The position numbers and the translations under genes are program-made. DNA of 64,000 nt, taken from assembly GCA_009746045.1 (NCBI GenBank), contig RPFO01000972.1:175001-239000 (forward strand), written 5' to 3'. Origin of the DNA: Mesostigma viride (lineage: Eukaryota > Streptophyta > Mesostigmatophyceae > Mesostigmatales > Mesostigmataceae). This document shows, piece by piece, positions 26,201-32,249 of this stretch. Each line of letters opens with the position of its first letter. Position 1 is the first letter of the stretch. Under the pieces are notes generated by a model. That model was not told where the DNA came from and searched no databases. It saw only the letters and a program-made list of their open reading frames with translations.

Positions 26201-27834
26201 GTAGGGAATGGGCTTGGATACCTACCAACAAAGGGTTATGTTATAAGTGTCAACCACCAATATAATGGGTAGGTTAAGCATATTTCCATTGTTTCTAACA
26301 ACAATAGATATGGCTATAACTGTTTTGCCTTGCCATTATGTGGCCAACATAGTTGCTGGCACATGATGGCAGTGGTTTGTCACCAAGACTTTTCACTCAC
26401 CCGTAAAAGCTTGAATGCACCCTTGACGCAGCCCGTGGCCACACAATCATGCAGTATGAACGTAGCAAGAGAATAACTAACATCTATGAAGGTGTTTAAA
26501 CCTGCACAGCTCCTAAAACCCTGCACAACTACACTGGGTTAAGGTACATCCCCGGGTTAGGCTACGTTTTTTTCTCGTGGGCGGCGACCGTAACGTAGAC
26601 CGGGTGTGACTCTATGTGGATATATACTCTGTGTGGATAGATACTCTATGTGGATAGATACTCTATGTGGATATATATGGATGTAGCTTAAATGATCATC
26701 ATAACAATAGAAGCCATCAGGACAGCACAAGGAAGACATCCTAACTAGAGAAACGAAAAGTCCAAGCAAACAAAGAGAATGGAACAGCCAAGGTTGGTTT
26801 ATTTATTAATACAACTGTCAGATAATCAATTGATTTTGTTCATTTTATTGATGTTTAATAATTTAACTGTGGTATCACGCAGACGGCGACAAGATGGACA
26901 TATACAGAGATATCACTTTTTTCCCTTCATCCGCTCGCCCTGCCTATCCATACAATCCCTCCCTCCTTCAGGTATTTGTCGAGGTATTAACAGAGGACGA
27001 CACCGACCCGATCCTTCGCCAGCTCAAGGCGCGCAGCGAGGCAAACCCCCCTCTCCAGCGGCAAAGCATCAGCACACGGCAGGGGTCCACTGACAGCGCC
27101 AACAGCACGGGCGTCAGCATAAATGAGTCGGGCCGCGGCGACAGCGGGGGTGTCGGCAACGGGTCCTCGGTTGGGGGAAGCCGCGGCACCCTCTGGCGTG
27201 CCGGTCTGGACCAGCTGCGGCGGGTGCAGTGGGAGCCATCACTTGACTTGGAGTCGTTCTCTTCGGCACTTGCACGGTGGGTTGGTGCATGGAAGGGCTT
27301 TTGTTCGGCACTGGCGGTATGGTTTGTGCGCACATGTTGTCATAAGTGGTTGCGTCTTGCTGTACTATCACTTTGTTGAAACCGTGAGAGATGTTTATGC
27401 ATTGTGCTCTTCTAGAGCTTATAAATCTAAAACTAGAAATCTAAGACTGAAATCTGTGTTCTTCTGTTGTTCTGCTGGTAGAGTCAAATAACAGAGAAAG
27501 AGCTAATCATTTAGGTACCTATGTTGGCTTTTCACCTCACTGCCATATGCTGCAGAAAAACACAGTTATGTCCTGTTACAAGCTCCACATATAGAGAACT
27601 GCAAGGCCAGTACATGGATGTTCTCATTTGTGCCCTTGTTGCCTTCCTGTAAGTCTTCTCTGCATGTTGCATGTTGCATGTATGGCTGTATGGCTGCATG
27701 GGTGCAGGTGCGCGGACCTTCTCTTTCATGACGAGGGTGAGGGCTTTGAGTCCCTGGAGGCCAAGATACAGCTACTGATGACAAAGAAGCTCCTGCCTAT
27801 GGTGTCTATCCTGCCTTCCTTCCCTGCTGTTTGA
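590..27834 (+). CDS. Very large AXDND1-like axonemal protein with extra C-terminal domains (18 exons)
   Basis: Exons inferred from GT-AG sites and unbroken phase: 590-755, 3291-3730, 4210-5257, 6502-6616, 8366-8540, 9218-9481, 11341-11589, 12138-12378, 13676-13783, 14084-14396, 16934-17138, 18386-20282, 21570-21725, 22350-22701, 23583-23883, 24844-25305, 26972-27276, 27708-27834. They sum to 6,924 nt with no internal stop, giving 2,307 aa ending in TGA. Residues about 535-820 follow the order of conserved blocks known from AXDND1: an IPxxFxI segment, then FPSxxPSGRLEV spanning two introns, then KELVRQVxVHCxERGxLL, then coiled coil. AXDND1 is named for an axonemal dynein light chain domain, so a role in the flagellar axoneme is inferred. 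Residues about 1109-1710 look like a split ILEI/FAM3 domain, and about 1741-2307 are helical. Much of the rest is Ala/Gly/Ser-rich. The exon chain is strong. The family assignment is good for the N-terminal third and weaker beyond it. Fusion of two genes in annotation is possible, but phase continuity argues for one. Confidence 0.8.
1501..1612 (+). repeat. 56-bp tandem duplication in intron 1
   Basis: Two near-identical copies of a 56-bp unit beginning GATATCTAAC at 1501 and 1557. The following stretch to about 1760 is an imperfect array around GGGCATGGGGCATCAT. Confidence 0.9.
1832..1925 (+). repeat. GTCATC/GTCATG hexamer-trimer array
   Basis: Interrupted (GTCATN)n simple repeat in intron 1, open in several frames on both strands and so giving spurious reading frames. 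Confidence 0.9.
1926..2290 (+). other. GC-rich exon-like block in intron 1
   Basis: In one frame this block reads like a real protein: QGQGANRHFQQVLQQVEEAV, then AKSSRNMDEVMLQNNTHYH and an Arg/Gly tail, preceded by a CCCAG acceptor-like site near 1960. It is as GC-rich as the confirmed exons. It does not join exon 1 (phase 1) in frame with the acceptor I can see. It could be an alternative or lost exon, or a fragment of another gene. No homology recognised. Confidence 0.3.
2350..2537 (+). repeat. 47-bp minisatellite, 4 copies
   Basis: Units start at 2350, 2397, 2444 and 2491 with AAGGGTCTGTTATTTGGGG and differ at only a few positions. Located in intron 1. Confidence 0.95.
2771..3149 (+). repeat. 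27-bp minisatellite, 14 copies
   Basis: Unit TCATGGCCCCTATCGTAACC plus TGATTGT, repeated about 14 times with two interleaved variants (CTGATTGT and CTGAGTGT). 27 is a multiple of three, so both strands stay open and give repeat peptides such as HGPYRNLIV. It lies in intron 1, about 140 bp upstream of exon 2, and is not counted as coding. Confidence 0.95.
3826..3862 (+). other. tRNA-like D-arm (A-box) fragment
   Basis: TGGCTCAGATGGTAGAGC (about 3831-3848) matches the eukaryotic tRNA D-arm/A-box pattern almost perfectly. No anticodon arm or T-arm follows, so this is not a tRNA gene. It could be the head of a tRNA-derived SINE or a processed tRNA fragment in intron 2. Confidence 0.35.
4100..4209 (+). 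repeat. Echo of the exon 3 acceptor in intron 2
   Basis: ACACCAGCCGTGGCA at about 4113-4128 repeats the exon 3 acceptor plus first exon bases (ACACCAG|CCGTGGCA at 4203-4217), with similar CTTACACTT flanks. It is a decayed tandem copy of the splice junction. Confidence 0.7.
5610..6150 (+). repeat. 29-bp minisatellite in intron 3
   Basis: About 11 near-perfect units of TTGGTCTAGCTGTTTGGGCT plus CATTATCTC between 5610 and 5930, decaying into degenerate units to about 6150. Confidence 0.95.
6150..6180 (+). repeat. Echo of the exon 4 acceptor
   Basis: CGCGGCAGGCACGGGGGAGG followed by ACAGCGCG repeats the true exon 4 junction at 6495-6520 (GCGCGGCAG|GCAAGGGGGA followed by GGACAGCGCG), about 345 bp upstream in intron 3. 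Confidence 0.75.
6191..6345 (+). repeat. 40-bp minisatellite, 4 copies
   Basis: Units start at 6191, 6231, 6271 and 6311 with GTGTGTCCTGTGCGTGCCAA, nearly identical. Located in intron 3. Confidence 0.95.
6378..6425 (-). mobile_element. Severely truncated LINE 3' end
   Basis: On the minus strand it reads CTACATGATCTCCCAACGGA followed by GTCATGTTATAA. This is the same terminal hairpin (CTCC-N2-ACGGAG) that ends the LINE copies at 28.7, 36.4, 47.5 and 54.6 kb. Only about 45 bp survive, inserted less than 130 bp upstream of exon 4. Confidence 0.6.
6502..12378 (+). CDS. Exons 4-8: AXDND1-like core and coiled coil
   Basis: Exon 4 ends FPSK and exon 5 begins PSGRLEVVCLARVLDLM, giving the family's FPSxxPSGRLEV block across the intron. 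Exon 6 (9218-9481) encodes VYSVVWKELVRQVWVHCVER with GVLLERLRRG, the strongest family signature, then a helical stretch ending QSLECQVQVLE. Exon 7 (11341-11589) is coiled coil (AMLEKERLRTAKQAEQLAEH). Exon 8 (12138-12378) continues with AVERLRSFRNAQLVEALES. Phases: 115 nt (2+111+2), 175, 264, 249 and 241 nt, all consistent. The family role is a ciliary/axonemal protein. Dynein binding specifically is inferred from the domain name, not shown here. Confidence 0.75.
7296..7392 (+). repeat. 12-bp minisatellite AAGAAAGCAAAT, about 8 copies
   Basis: Perfect to near-perfect 12-bp units in intron 4. It is followed at 7490-7572 by an imperfect GCTTTTTCCTGATA array. Confidence 0.9.
7622..8365 (+). repeat. 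Series of four echoes of the exon 5 acceptor
   Basis: The true junction (8361-8395: CCAG|CCCGTCGGGCCG, then GGTAGTATGCCTCGC) is preceded by four decayed versions at about 7622 (CAGGCCATTGGTGCCG), 7876 (CAGGCCGTCGGGCCA), 8000 (CAGACCCTCGGGCTGG) and 8178 (ACCCTGGCGCCCTCTGG). Each is followed by a GGTNGTNTACCTC-like stretch and each sits in a roughly 130-250-bp block rich in CCCTTGCTCC and GCTAGCTT. The series forms a degenerate tandem repeat of intron end plus exon start. Confidence 0.7.
8586..8725 (+). repeat. Echoes of the exon 5 donor
   Basis: GACCTGGACGCGCCATCGTA and CGCGCTGTGGGACGTGAG at 8588-8625 repeat the exon 5 end and GTGAG donor at 8508-8545. A more decayed third copy lies at about 8690-8722 (CTTGACGCGCCGTCGTG, CATGTGAG). 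The second copy is close enough to be a usable alternative donor context. Confidence 0.8.
8815..9155 (+). repeat. Echoes of the exon 6 acceptor flanking a roughly 42-bp array
   Basis: AGGTCTACTCGGTGATCTGG at 8816-8835 and AGGTCTATTTGGCCATCTGG at 9120-9139 copy the true acceptor AG|GTCTACTCGGTCGTCTGG at 9216-9235. Between the echoes, 8880-9115 is an imperfect array of ACAAACAAACATGATTCCAC units. Confidence 0.8.
9570..10235 (+). repeat. Four echoes of the exon 6 donor
   Basis: The exon 6 end (GAGTGCCAGGTCCAGGTGCT plus GGAG|GTGAGG at 9457-9487) recurs in intron 6 at about 9571-9605, 9675-9705, 10088-10116 and 10207-10232 with increasing divergence. The first retains GAG|GTGAGG exactly. Confidence 0.8.
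10262..10555 (+). repeat. 23-bp minisatellite, about 8 copies plus decayed units
   Basis: Unit GGCAGCCTGATGGTGTTACG plus GTA, clean from 10262 to about 10430 and degenerate to about 10555, in intron 6. Confidence 0.95.
11055..11225 (+). repeat. Two echoes of the exon 7 acceptor
   Basis: CAGGCCATGCTCGAAAAGGA at about 11055 and CAGGCCATGCTGGGAATGGA at about 11186 copy the true junction CAG|GCCATGCTTGAGAAGGA at 11338. The first copy extends about 35 bp into exon sequence. Confidence 0.85.
11690..12065 (+). repeat. Echoes of the exon 7 donor and exon 8 acceptor in intron 7
   Basis: ACACATACGAGGAGGACCGA then GAGGTGCG at about 11695-11722 copies the exon 7 end (ACACGTACGAGGAGGACAGG, GAG|GTGGG). 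A weaker copy sits at about 11822-11850. ATCACAGGCCATGAAGCGGC at about 12038 copies the exon 8 start (GTCACAG|GCCGTCGAGCGCC at 12131). Confidence 0.7.
12379..13675 (+). other. Intron 8, with acceptor echoes near its end
   Basis: 1.3 kb with no convincing reading frame. CCCAGTTAGCATCGAACC (13137), CCCAGTTGGCATCGAAAC (13366) and CCAGGTGGCATCGAGCGA (13552) are progressively closer copies of the exon 9 start (CCAG|GTGGCATCGAACGG at 13673). The flanks also repeat: a GACTCCTGCCT, then GCAAGC, then CCTGACCA theme. Confidence 0.6.
13676..17138 (+). CDS. Exons 9-11: linker region of the AXDND1-like protein
   Basis: Exon 9 (13676-13783) is acidic (GGAEEVDSRNAEEDTAASAA). Exon 10 (14084-14396) contains PSFHLPNLRIKIDEDRTSAT followed by a Gly/Ser/Arg-rich stretch. 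Exon 11 (16934-17138) encodes FTMEDRELAAIPGETFLARL and MRIKQLQESQMRRRRKG, an amphipathic basic helix. Phases run 1, 2, 0 and fit their neighbours. I recognise no named domain here; these segments are linkers or family-specific sequence. Confidence 0.65.
14640..14970 (+). repeat. 74-bp minisatellite, about 4.5 copies
   Basis: Units beginning GTGCTGGTATTGAGGGTAGA recur at 74-bp spacing (for example 14708 and 14782) in intron 10. Confidence 0.95.
15115..15295 (+). repeat. 58-bp minisatellite, 3 copies
   Basis: CTAATACTACTAGTTAGATG recurs three times at about 58-bp spacing in intron 10. It is followed at 15390-15480 by short GCCCTGTGATAGGGCT-type repeats. Confidence 0.9.
15300..16750 (+). repeat. 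Echoes of the exon 11 acceptor in intron 10
   Basis: CCAGGTGGACTGCGGAAGAC with CGCGA (15307), CCAGGTGCACTGAGGAGGAC with CGCGAGCTGG (15623) and GCCGTGGAGGACCGCGAGCT (16723) copy the exon 11 start (CCAG|GTTCACCATGGAAGAC, CGCGAGCTGG at 16931). The 16723 copy is about 210 bp upstream of the real junction. The region also contains an 11-bp CCCTTATTCAA array at 15812-15886 (about 7 copies) and an A/T homopolymer stretch near 16505. Confidence 0.7.
17511..18303 (+). repeat. 10-bp pyrimidine minisatellite (CCCACCCCTT)n, about 79 units
   Basis: Nearly perfect 10-bp units with four 9-bp variants (CCCACCCTT) near 17671, 18030, 18090 and 18240. The plus (sense) strand has almost no G and no AG dinucleotide; the minus strand is G-rich (AAGGGGTGGG)n. 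It ends about 80 bp upstream of the exon 12 acceptor (AG at 18384-18385). The long Pro/His/Ser frames across it are artefacts of the repeat. Confidence 0.98.
18386..20282 (+). CDS. Exon 12: probable ILEI/FAM3-like domain split by a long low-complexity insertion
   Basis: This 1,897-nt exon encodes residues about 1109-1740. The first 115 residues (VPLTVAVDVNGTCEITVSRL, then LLLLGRADLALVRGPDSFDL, TFVILVAVGEGHRDAASVQR and LLHSCGAKFW) follow the ILEI/FAM3 pattern: a strand ending in a phenylalanine-aspartate turn, a valine-rich strand before an acidic/glycine turn, and a helix ending in a leucine-glycine-like motif. The closing strand of that fold appears only at residue about 1694 (YSFIGFTGAPFAPES). 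About 460 Gly/Ala/Ser-rich residues lie between. The ILEI fold is known in FAM3 proteins, POMGNT1 and other proteins; its role in an axonemal protein is unknown. Assigned by eye, so moderate confidence. Confidence 0.55.
20330..21165 (+). repeat. Echoes of the exon 12 donor, telomere-like tract and 42-bp array in intron 12
   Basis: Copies of the exon 12 end (TCTGCGCTCGCAG|GTACGT) occur at about 20345-20360 (GGCTGCGCTCGCAG), 20680-20695 (CGGCCACGCTCGCAG|GTGGGG) and 21146-21160 (GCCACGCTCACAG|GTGGG). The first two follow a GTATTAAAGATAGG / GTATTAAAAATAGG stretch. 20738-20863 holds three 42-bp units starting TTCATGTTTGTGGGGTGTGC. Confidence 0.7.
20402..20472 (+). repeat. Short telomere-like TTTAGGG-type tract
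   Basis: GGTTTCAGGGTTTAGGGTTC and further degenerate TTTAGGG/TTTTAGGG units over about 70 bp in intron 12. It resembles the plant/algal telomere motif, but is too short and imperfect to be more than an interstitial relic or chance. Confidence 0.4.
21570..27834 (+). CDS. Exons 13-18: helical C-terminal module of the AXDND1-like protein
   Basis: Conserved-looking segments alternate with Ser/Gly linkers: VRALVEGAELVAPGMNSAQL (exon 13), HCDLRQFEMLCKGSRLKLKS then MDFIGFLESLARLAVFRF across introns 13-14, EHLAEVLHKHVLRYAAAMRH, MLRIPYASFLRKFFMYARTL then VTYSAWLRLCDVCEI (exon 16), and FVEVLTEDDTDPILRQLKAR (exon 17). Exons 17-18 join as LDLESFSSALARCADLLFHD. The repeating 'F-x-x-F-L-x-x-L' helix-loop pattern recalls degenerate EF-hand pairs, but I see no canonical calcium loop. 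The gene stops at TGA 27832-27834. No named family recognised with confidence; the phase chain supports membership in the same gene. Confidence 0.65.
21787..22349 (+). other. Intron 13 with donor echo and C-rich 3' half
   Basis: GTCTTCCAGGGCGACTGCCT, then CATGCTGG, at 21790-21817 copies the exon 13 end (CGTCTTCCAGCGTTACTGCC, then TCATGCTGG). The last 350 bp are pyrimidine-rich up to the acceptor CTGCAG|TCACA at 22349. Confidence 0.6.
22830..23420 (+). repeat. 44-bp array, donor and acceptor echoes in intron 14
   Basis: Four imperfect units of about 44 bp around TACTAGTACCTACC and CCTTAACTACGAT cover 22830-23000. CTACCGGTGGGTGCTTGT at 23039 and ATACCGGCGCATGCTTATGG at about 23221 copy the exon 14 donor (TTCCG|GTGGGCGCTTGTGG). 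At 23388-23432 CCCGTGCCACGTTACCCTGT then CCGCCAGCAAGCTCGGC copies the exon 15 start (CCCGTGCAG|CTTCGCCATGT, CCGCAGGCAAGCTCGGC at 23572). 23275-23355 holds short GAGTGCTTGGTAAATAAA units. Confidence 0.65.
23851..24204 (+). repeat. 107-bp tandem repeat of the exon 15 donor, four splice donors in a row
   Basis: The last 33 bp of exon 15 plus 74 bp of intron (TTCTTCCGGGAGTTGGGCGA through CTTTGGTTTGTGT) are repeated at exactly 107-bp spacing. Donor points follow positions 23883, 23990, 24097 and 24204. Copies 1 and 3 read GACAACGTCCAG|GTATTAAG; copies 2 and 4 read GCCAACGTGAAG|GTA, so the array behaves as a 214-bp dimer. The first copy keeps phase 0 with exon 16; I cannot tell which donors are used. 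Confidence 0.95.
24598..24843 (+). repeat. C-rich TTTTGGCCCTCACC array upstream of exon 16
   Basis: Imperfect repeats of TTTTGGCCCTCACCTCTTTT with several poly-C runs form a long pyrimidine-rich approach to the acceptor CGGCCAG at 24843. Contains no AG in long stretches. Confidence 0.8.
25306..26971 (+). other. Intron 16 (1.67 kb): homopolymer, hairpin, short repeats
   Basis: Holds a G22 run at 25593-25614, a perfect 12-bp stem with 4-nt loop at 25659-25686 (AACTCAGTCCTC / GAGGACTGAGTT), and a TATGTGGATAGATACTC array at 26600-26685. Near 25485-25500, minus strand, a B-box-like GTTCGATTCC occurs. No convincing exon. Confidence 0.7.
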
Positions 27835-28319
27835 GGTGCCGAGTGGTTGACTGGATCACCAAGTAATTTTATTAATGAAACATAGTGGTATTACTTCAAA
27901 ATGTCTTTAAAGTGAATATCTTAAGTACACAACATGTTGTCACATTGACATGGTCCACTTAATTCATGAAGAGGCTGGTCATGCTCCATTGATATAGCTG
28001 GTCATGAACGATATATCCTGATTGATGTAGGATGCGCGAGGACGCTTACCTTTCATGCATGCTTACCGTGCACATGATTCTTTCAGGCCAGTGAGACATG
28101 TGTACGTACACCTTGAAGGTGTATACCTTCAACCTTGCAGTGCTGCGGTTTCGCTTAATGGTGCACCCATGTGTAGGCACTTTTGTGGGCTGGCTGCTAT
28201 AGCTGGACATCCATTCCACAGATATTGTCAATCATGCAAGTGGTGCACATAAATCAATTTACATCTAGTCTACTGGCGCATGTGCATGTGAGCATATTCT
28301 TGAAAGTGCATTCATTTTA
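27835..28319. other. Intergenic region after the AXDND1-like gene
   Basis: No supported gene. It must include the 3' UTR and polyadenylation site of the upstream gene, but I see no signal I would assign. TGTGCATGTGAGCATATTC-like short motifs only. Confidence 0.5.
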
Positions 28320-28372
28320 TTAACCCATAGTCCGGAATTAATTAATTAATTAATTAATAGATAATAGTCCGG

Positions 28373-28443
28373 AAACTGGGCGATATATCGCCCAGTTTGA
28401 CCCCCGGTGGCGCGGCGCTTAATTCCAGGAGCGCCGCGCCACC
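28373..28443. repeat. Perfect 26-bp palindrome followed by a 14-bp-stem hairpin
   Basis: 28373-28398 is a perfect 26-bp palindrome (half-site AAACTGGGCGATA). 28406-28443 is a perfect 14-bp stem (GGTGGCGCGGCGCT) with a 10-nt loop. They lie just inside the left end of the piggyBac-like element and are GC-rich in an AT-rich setting, so they are probably part of its subterminal structure. Confidence 0.9.
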
Positions 28444-28739
28444 CGTGACGGATGTAAGTTGTCCGGTGGGTCTGGGAACACTTTGGGACGAAGGTGATGC
28501 ATAGGTTTGGGGGTAATATTCGCCATAGCCTGGTAATTACAACGTGTATTGAGAAAGTATCACGTGACTTTGGCGGGAAATTTTCACTCGCGCGCGCGCG
28601 TAACTAGATATGGCTGCCAGCGTGCCGTTGTCATGGAAATTTGCGTCTCGCGGCTTGGAACGGTTCAGAATGTTGCTCAGAATGATGATGCGTGATTTTC
28701 GTAGGTCAGGGGTGGCCACATGTATAGCATTGGGAAAAC

Positions 28740-29175
28740 TAAAATTAAATTAAATTAAATTATAACATGCCTCCGTGGGGAGGTCATGTAGCACATATTT
28801 CATGATGGATGGGGTGGAGGAAGCCGCGTGATCGAACTATCCTAACTCTATCTAGAAAATCCTAACTACACTACTCATCAAAACGCCTCCTCCGCTTGGG
28901 GGGAGGTGGCTTGCCCACAGGGTCGGGCGTGTGCGCCTTGACAATCTTCTTCCACCGCGTCTTGTCCTGCATGGCAGTCCAAAGACGGGAGAGAGAGTGG
29001 ATGCGGTGCTCAAACTGGGCTGGGACCACTAGGTCGTCCAGCAACATCTGAACGTAGTTGGTGACAGGTTTCCCTACCCTTTTGGGAATGTCCGCGGGGC
29101 CAGGCCAGGTCAGAATGTGCCGCCCTGGCTGGCCAAGCCGCTGGGGGCCGGCCAGACCAAGGGTGGTGTCGACCT
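28740..29175 (-). pseudogene. 5'-truncated LINE: C-terminus of a reverse transcriptase ORF2 plus 3' UTR
   Basis: On the minus strand from about 29175 an open frame reads SQVDTTLGLAGPQRLGQPGR, then PKRVGKPVTNYVQMLLDDLV, SRLWTAMQDKTRWKKIV and PPPPKRRRRFDE, stopping at TAG about 28875. The W-x-x-A-M-x-D-x-x-x-W-x-x-x-V ending is typical of non-LTR retrotransposon ORF2 C-termini. About 130 bp of 3' UTR ends with the CTCC-CC-ACGGAG hairpin and an (AATTT)n-type tail. Upstream of 29200 the frame is broken. The element is dead and 5' truncated. Confidence 0.7.
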
Positions 29176-30178
29176 GGCTGGTGCGTATTTTAATGGGAAA
29201 ATACAGGTAGGGAATTGCTGATTTCTTGGTCGCCAGTACCAGATGAGTAATGGCACGTCATATTTCGATTTTCTTCTTATGGCCGGGCAGGCTTCGCCAG
29301 CCCGAGCACCCAGTTTTGGTACTGGACATCCGCAGCAGCGTCCCTATGAATTCGGATGCGTTTATTATAGGTCATCTTTGCACAGAACATCAACCTGGTA
29401 ATCATGGTGGATGCATGCATTAATTATCAGGCTATGGCGGCCTATGCCTGGAAATCATTAGCCCGTGTGAGATATGAGGGTCCCGGCCAGCAGAACCCGG
29501 AAAGGTCGTGATCGAGCCAGGTACGGCAACGTGTTTGCATGTTGTTTGCACGGGAATCTGTCGTTTATGCATCCTTGTTTCACGAGTGTATCAGTGCCTC
29601 TTGCAGCAGGTTTCCATGCCTGCTGTATGAGTGCTATTAGCCCCAAATCTGCTCAGTTTGTTGTGTTTCTTTGGAGGATGCCATTCCGTTGGTGCTGGTT
29701 TAGCAACTTCTTTGTTTTCCAGCACTTTTGACAGTCCTATGTGGCTGTATACAATGCATAAGTGTGTGGCAATTCATGGATAGCTGCATACGCGCGCGTA
29801 ACCCACACACGTAAGTGAGCGGATTATATAGGTCAGTTGGGCTATCCGTGCGGTCTGACCCAAGGAAAGCATGGTGGCACTATCTATTGACATTGTCCAA
29901 CCCCAGAATAATTTTTTAGAACCCTCCCTGCAGGGGTAAACTACTAAGGGGATTTCCCTTGCCTGAAAATGATCGTCTTTTGGCCAACTTTGACATTAAA
30001 TATCTTGCAAACCACTTTATAAACTCATGATATTATTGCATATTCTGAAAGCCCTTGAAGTGTAGATATTCCTAGCACCTTGGTTGGGGGTATTTGGAGT
30101 TGTGGTCTATGAGTTATGATTTTTTTCATTTTCAGGGGTCAAAAAATGCCAAAAACCCATTCCCGGACTATGGGTTAA

Positions 30179-30960
30179 TTTCAGACAACACACACACTGA
30201 CAGGCAGCTCATAACTAGATCATAGTACCCGAGCTACGTAGCGAAAGATCCTTTCTTGCTGGAGCTAGGGAAAAGCTGAAAGTGGCCTAATGCAGACTGT
30301 GCTTCACGACTGCGGCCGTGAGGTTTCTGGCATGCATCACGACATATGCCAACCTTATACCGCAGGGGCACACTTATATAATAGAATAGAATAGAATAGA
30401 ATGAAGATTCCTTTATTGGTAACCACATGACACAGTCTACGTGATAATTAATTAATGGAAGAGCAAGCTGCTTGCGCTGGGCTTATGCGTATGGCTCAAG
30501 CCGGACAGCACGTCATAAGGTATTAAATAAAACAATTTATAATTATAGACGTGCTCCCATTTCCAGTCACGGAGCACATCCAATGAGAGTGCTTTACATC
30601 ACGAGGTATACTATCATAGAGACTCACGCACATTATACTATACATGCTCATGCACGCATGCACTTAATTTATCCTCCACGGCTAGCTGGATGCCGGATGG
30701 TCATCTCACAGCAGCACTCGGATCAACAAGAGTGCGTGGCGCGTGAAGCCCAAATTGCCGATCGCGCCTTGTGTGGGACCATGCATCCCATTTCGATCCT
30801 GCGTGGTACACCCTGCCGGCCACTCTACCACCCTATATCATCCCACCACCCTAGGTCGCAAGATTGAAACTTCAAACCGGACTTGATGTGCACCTCGACA
30901 GAATGGCCGGACAAGAGAAGACACGGCGAGACCCAGGCTAGCTCGCACACGCCTACCACT
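30179..30960. other. Intergenic region, no gene seen
   Basis: AT-rich with a short TAGAA array at 30380-30402 and a GTATTAAATAAAAC stretch. Short reading frames only, none protein-like. The 3' part may be the decayed 5' portion of the LINE that follows. Confidence 0.5.
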
Positions 30961-30964
30961 TTCA

Positions 30965-31517
30965 CATTCTCTGACGTTCAACCATGGCCATTCGTAAGAC
31001 GGGCCAACCAGGTAGACACCTCCTCCTATGGCAGGGTCCCCTTGTCCCATCGCAACCTACTCGGGCAAACTTGCGCGGGCCCGGCACCGGCGCGGCGCGA
31101 CCCGGACCTATGTGACACAACTGCTTGAAGATGCAGGGCTTCTGGGACTATCTGTACTCCGCGCCCGCATGATTGACAAGGAGAAATGGGCTGCCATCTG
31201 CGATAAGCACCTTCCTGAGGGGTGTGCTCCTGTTTTCTCCCCACGGGCCCCGCGGCCCGTTGCTAGCCAGGGTAGAAGTCCGCAGGTGGAGGTTATTGGC
31301 CCTGAGGATAGCTATAGTAGCCGCTACACTACCGCCTCGTCTGCAATTACAGTAGAGGACAGCTCGGATGAGGATTACATCCCCATCTAGTGCTTGGTCG
31401 TTCTCGTTGGTTGGGGAATGATGCAGACGATATTTGTTTAAACTTTTGTGTAATTATTTTTTCTAATGAGATTAGCATAGTACTCCTCCGTGGCATGCCT
31501 TTGCGCATGACACGCAA
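30965..31517 (+). pseudogene. 5'-truncated LINE: ORF2 C-terminus and 3' UTR
   Basis: Frame 31028-31390 reads GKLARARHRRGATRTYVTQL, LEDAGLLGLSVLRARM and IDKEKWAAICDKHLPEG, ending in an acidic tail (EDSSDEDYIPI) and TAG. The pattern R-R-G-x-x-R-T-Y, then L-x-x-D-x-G, then M-x-D-x-x-x-W, is the C-terminal end of LINE ORF2 proteins. An upstream frame carries ANQVDTSSYGRVPLSHR, matching the QVDT block of the 28.9-kb copy, with an apparent frameshift between them. A 130-bp 3' UTR leads directly into the (ACTT)n tail. Confidence 0.65.
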
Positions 31518-31656
<139 letters not shown>

Positions 31657-32249
31657 TGGCCATTCTGGGATCTACGAGCCATTCGGCTTCCTACTCCCTC
31701 GAATAACACGCTGAGTGTGCTTTGCGGTCTTTGCAACACCGGTCTATCCTCTGACGGATAAGTTCATGGAATCTACCCATGTGGTGCTTCAGCAAGCTCA
31801 TAGCAACACAGCTAGATAGATACAGCCATGAAGCCCTGCATTATTTACAGAATGAACCAAAAAGAAAGAAGTCCACACCCAATGAACTGTGATACATATA
31901 CACAATACGGTTTGCAGAAAAATAACAAAATGAAAATAAGATAAAATATGCTAACACAAAAACGAAATTGTATGCACCCATGCCTGAACTGGTTGTTGTA
32001 CGGATGATGGAGAGACTATTATAGTGTCATGTATGCATGCAAAAAAAAAAAACACCGCAAAGCTTTCTGGCACTGGCAGGCCCATGAGCAGGCCCCGGAA
32101 ATGCCTGAAGTCCAAATATGAGCCGCACCCGCAGCCCTTCAACCAAAGGGCCTGGCATTCCATCTCCCGCACTGCCGGGCCAGCTGACCCTTCCCCTATG
32201 GCAACAGCCTTCCCGGCATCCTTGCTGCTGATCTCAGTGTCCAGAGGCC

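Larger units (their letters stand above)
28324..30174. mobile_element. piggyBac-like non-autonomous element (TTAA target site)
   Basis: The left end is TTAA|CCCATAGTCCGG (TTAA 28320-28323). The right end is CCGGACTATGGG|TTAA (TTAA 30175-30178), a perfect 12-bp terminal inverted repeat starting CCC and flanked by a TTAA duplication, the hallmark of piggyBac-type elements. Length 1,851 bp. No transposase frame is visible. The interior carries palindromes near the left end and a LINE fragment on the minus strand. Chance is possible, since TTAA is common here, but the combination of exact TIR, CCC/GGG ends and TTAA on both sides is persuasive. Confidence 0.6.
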
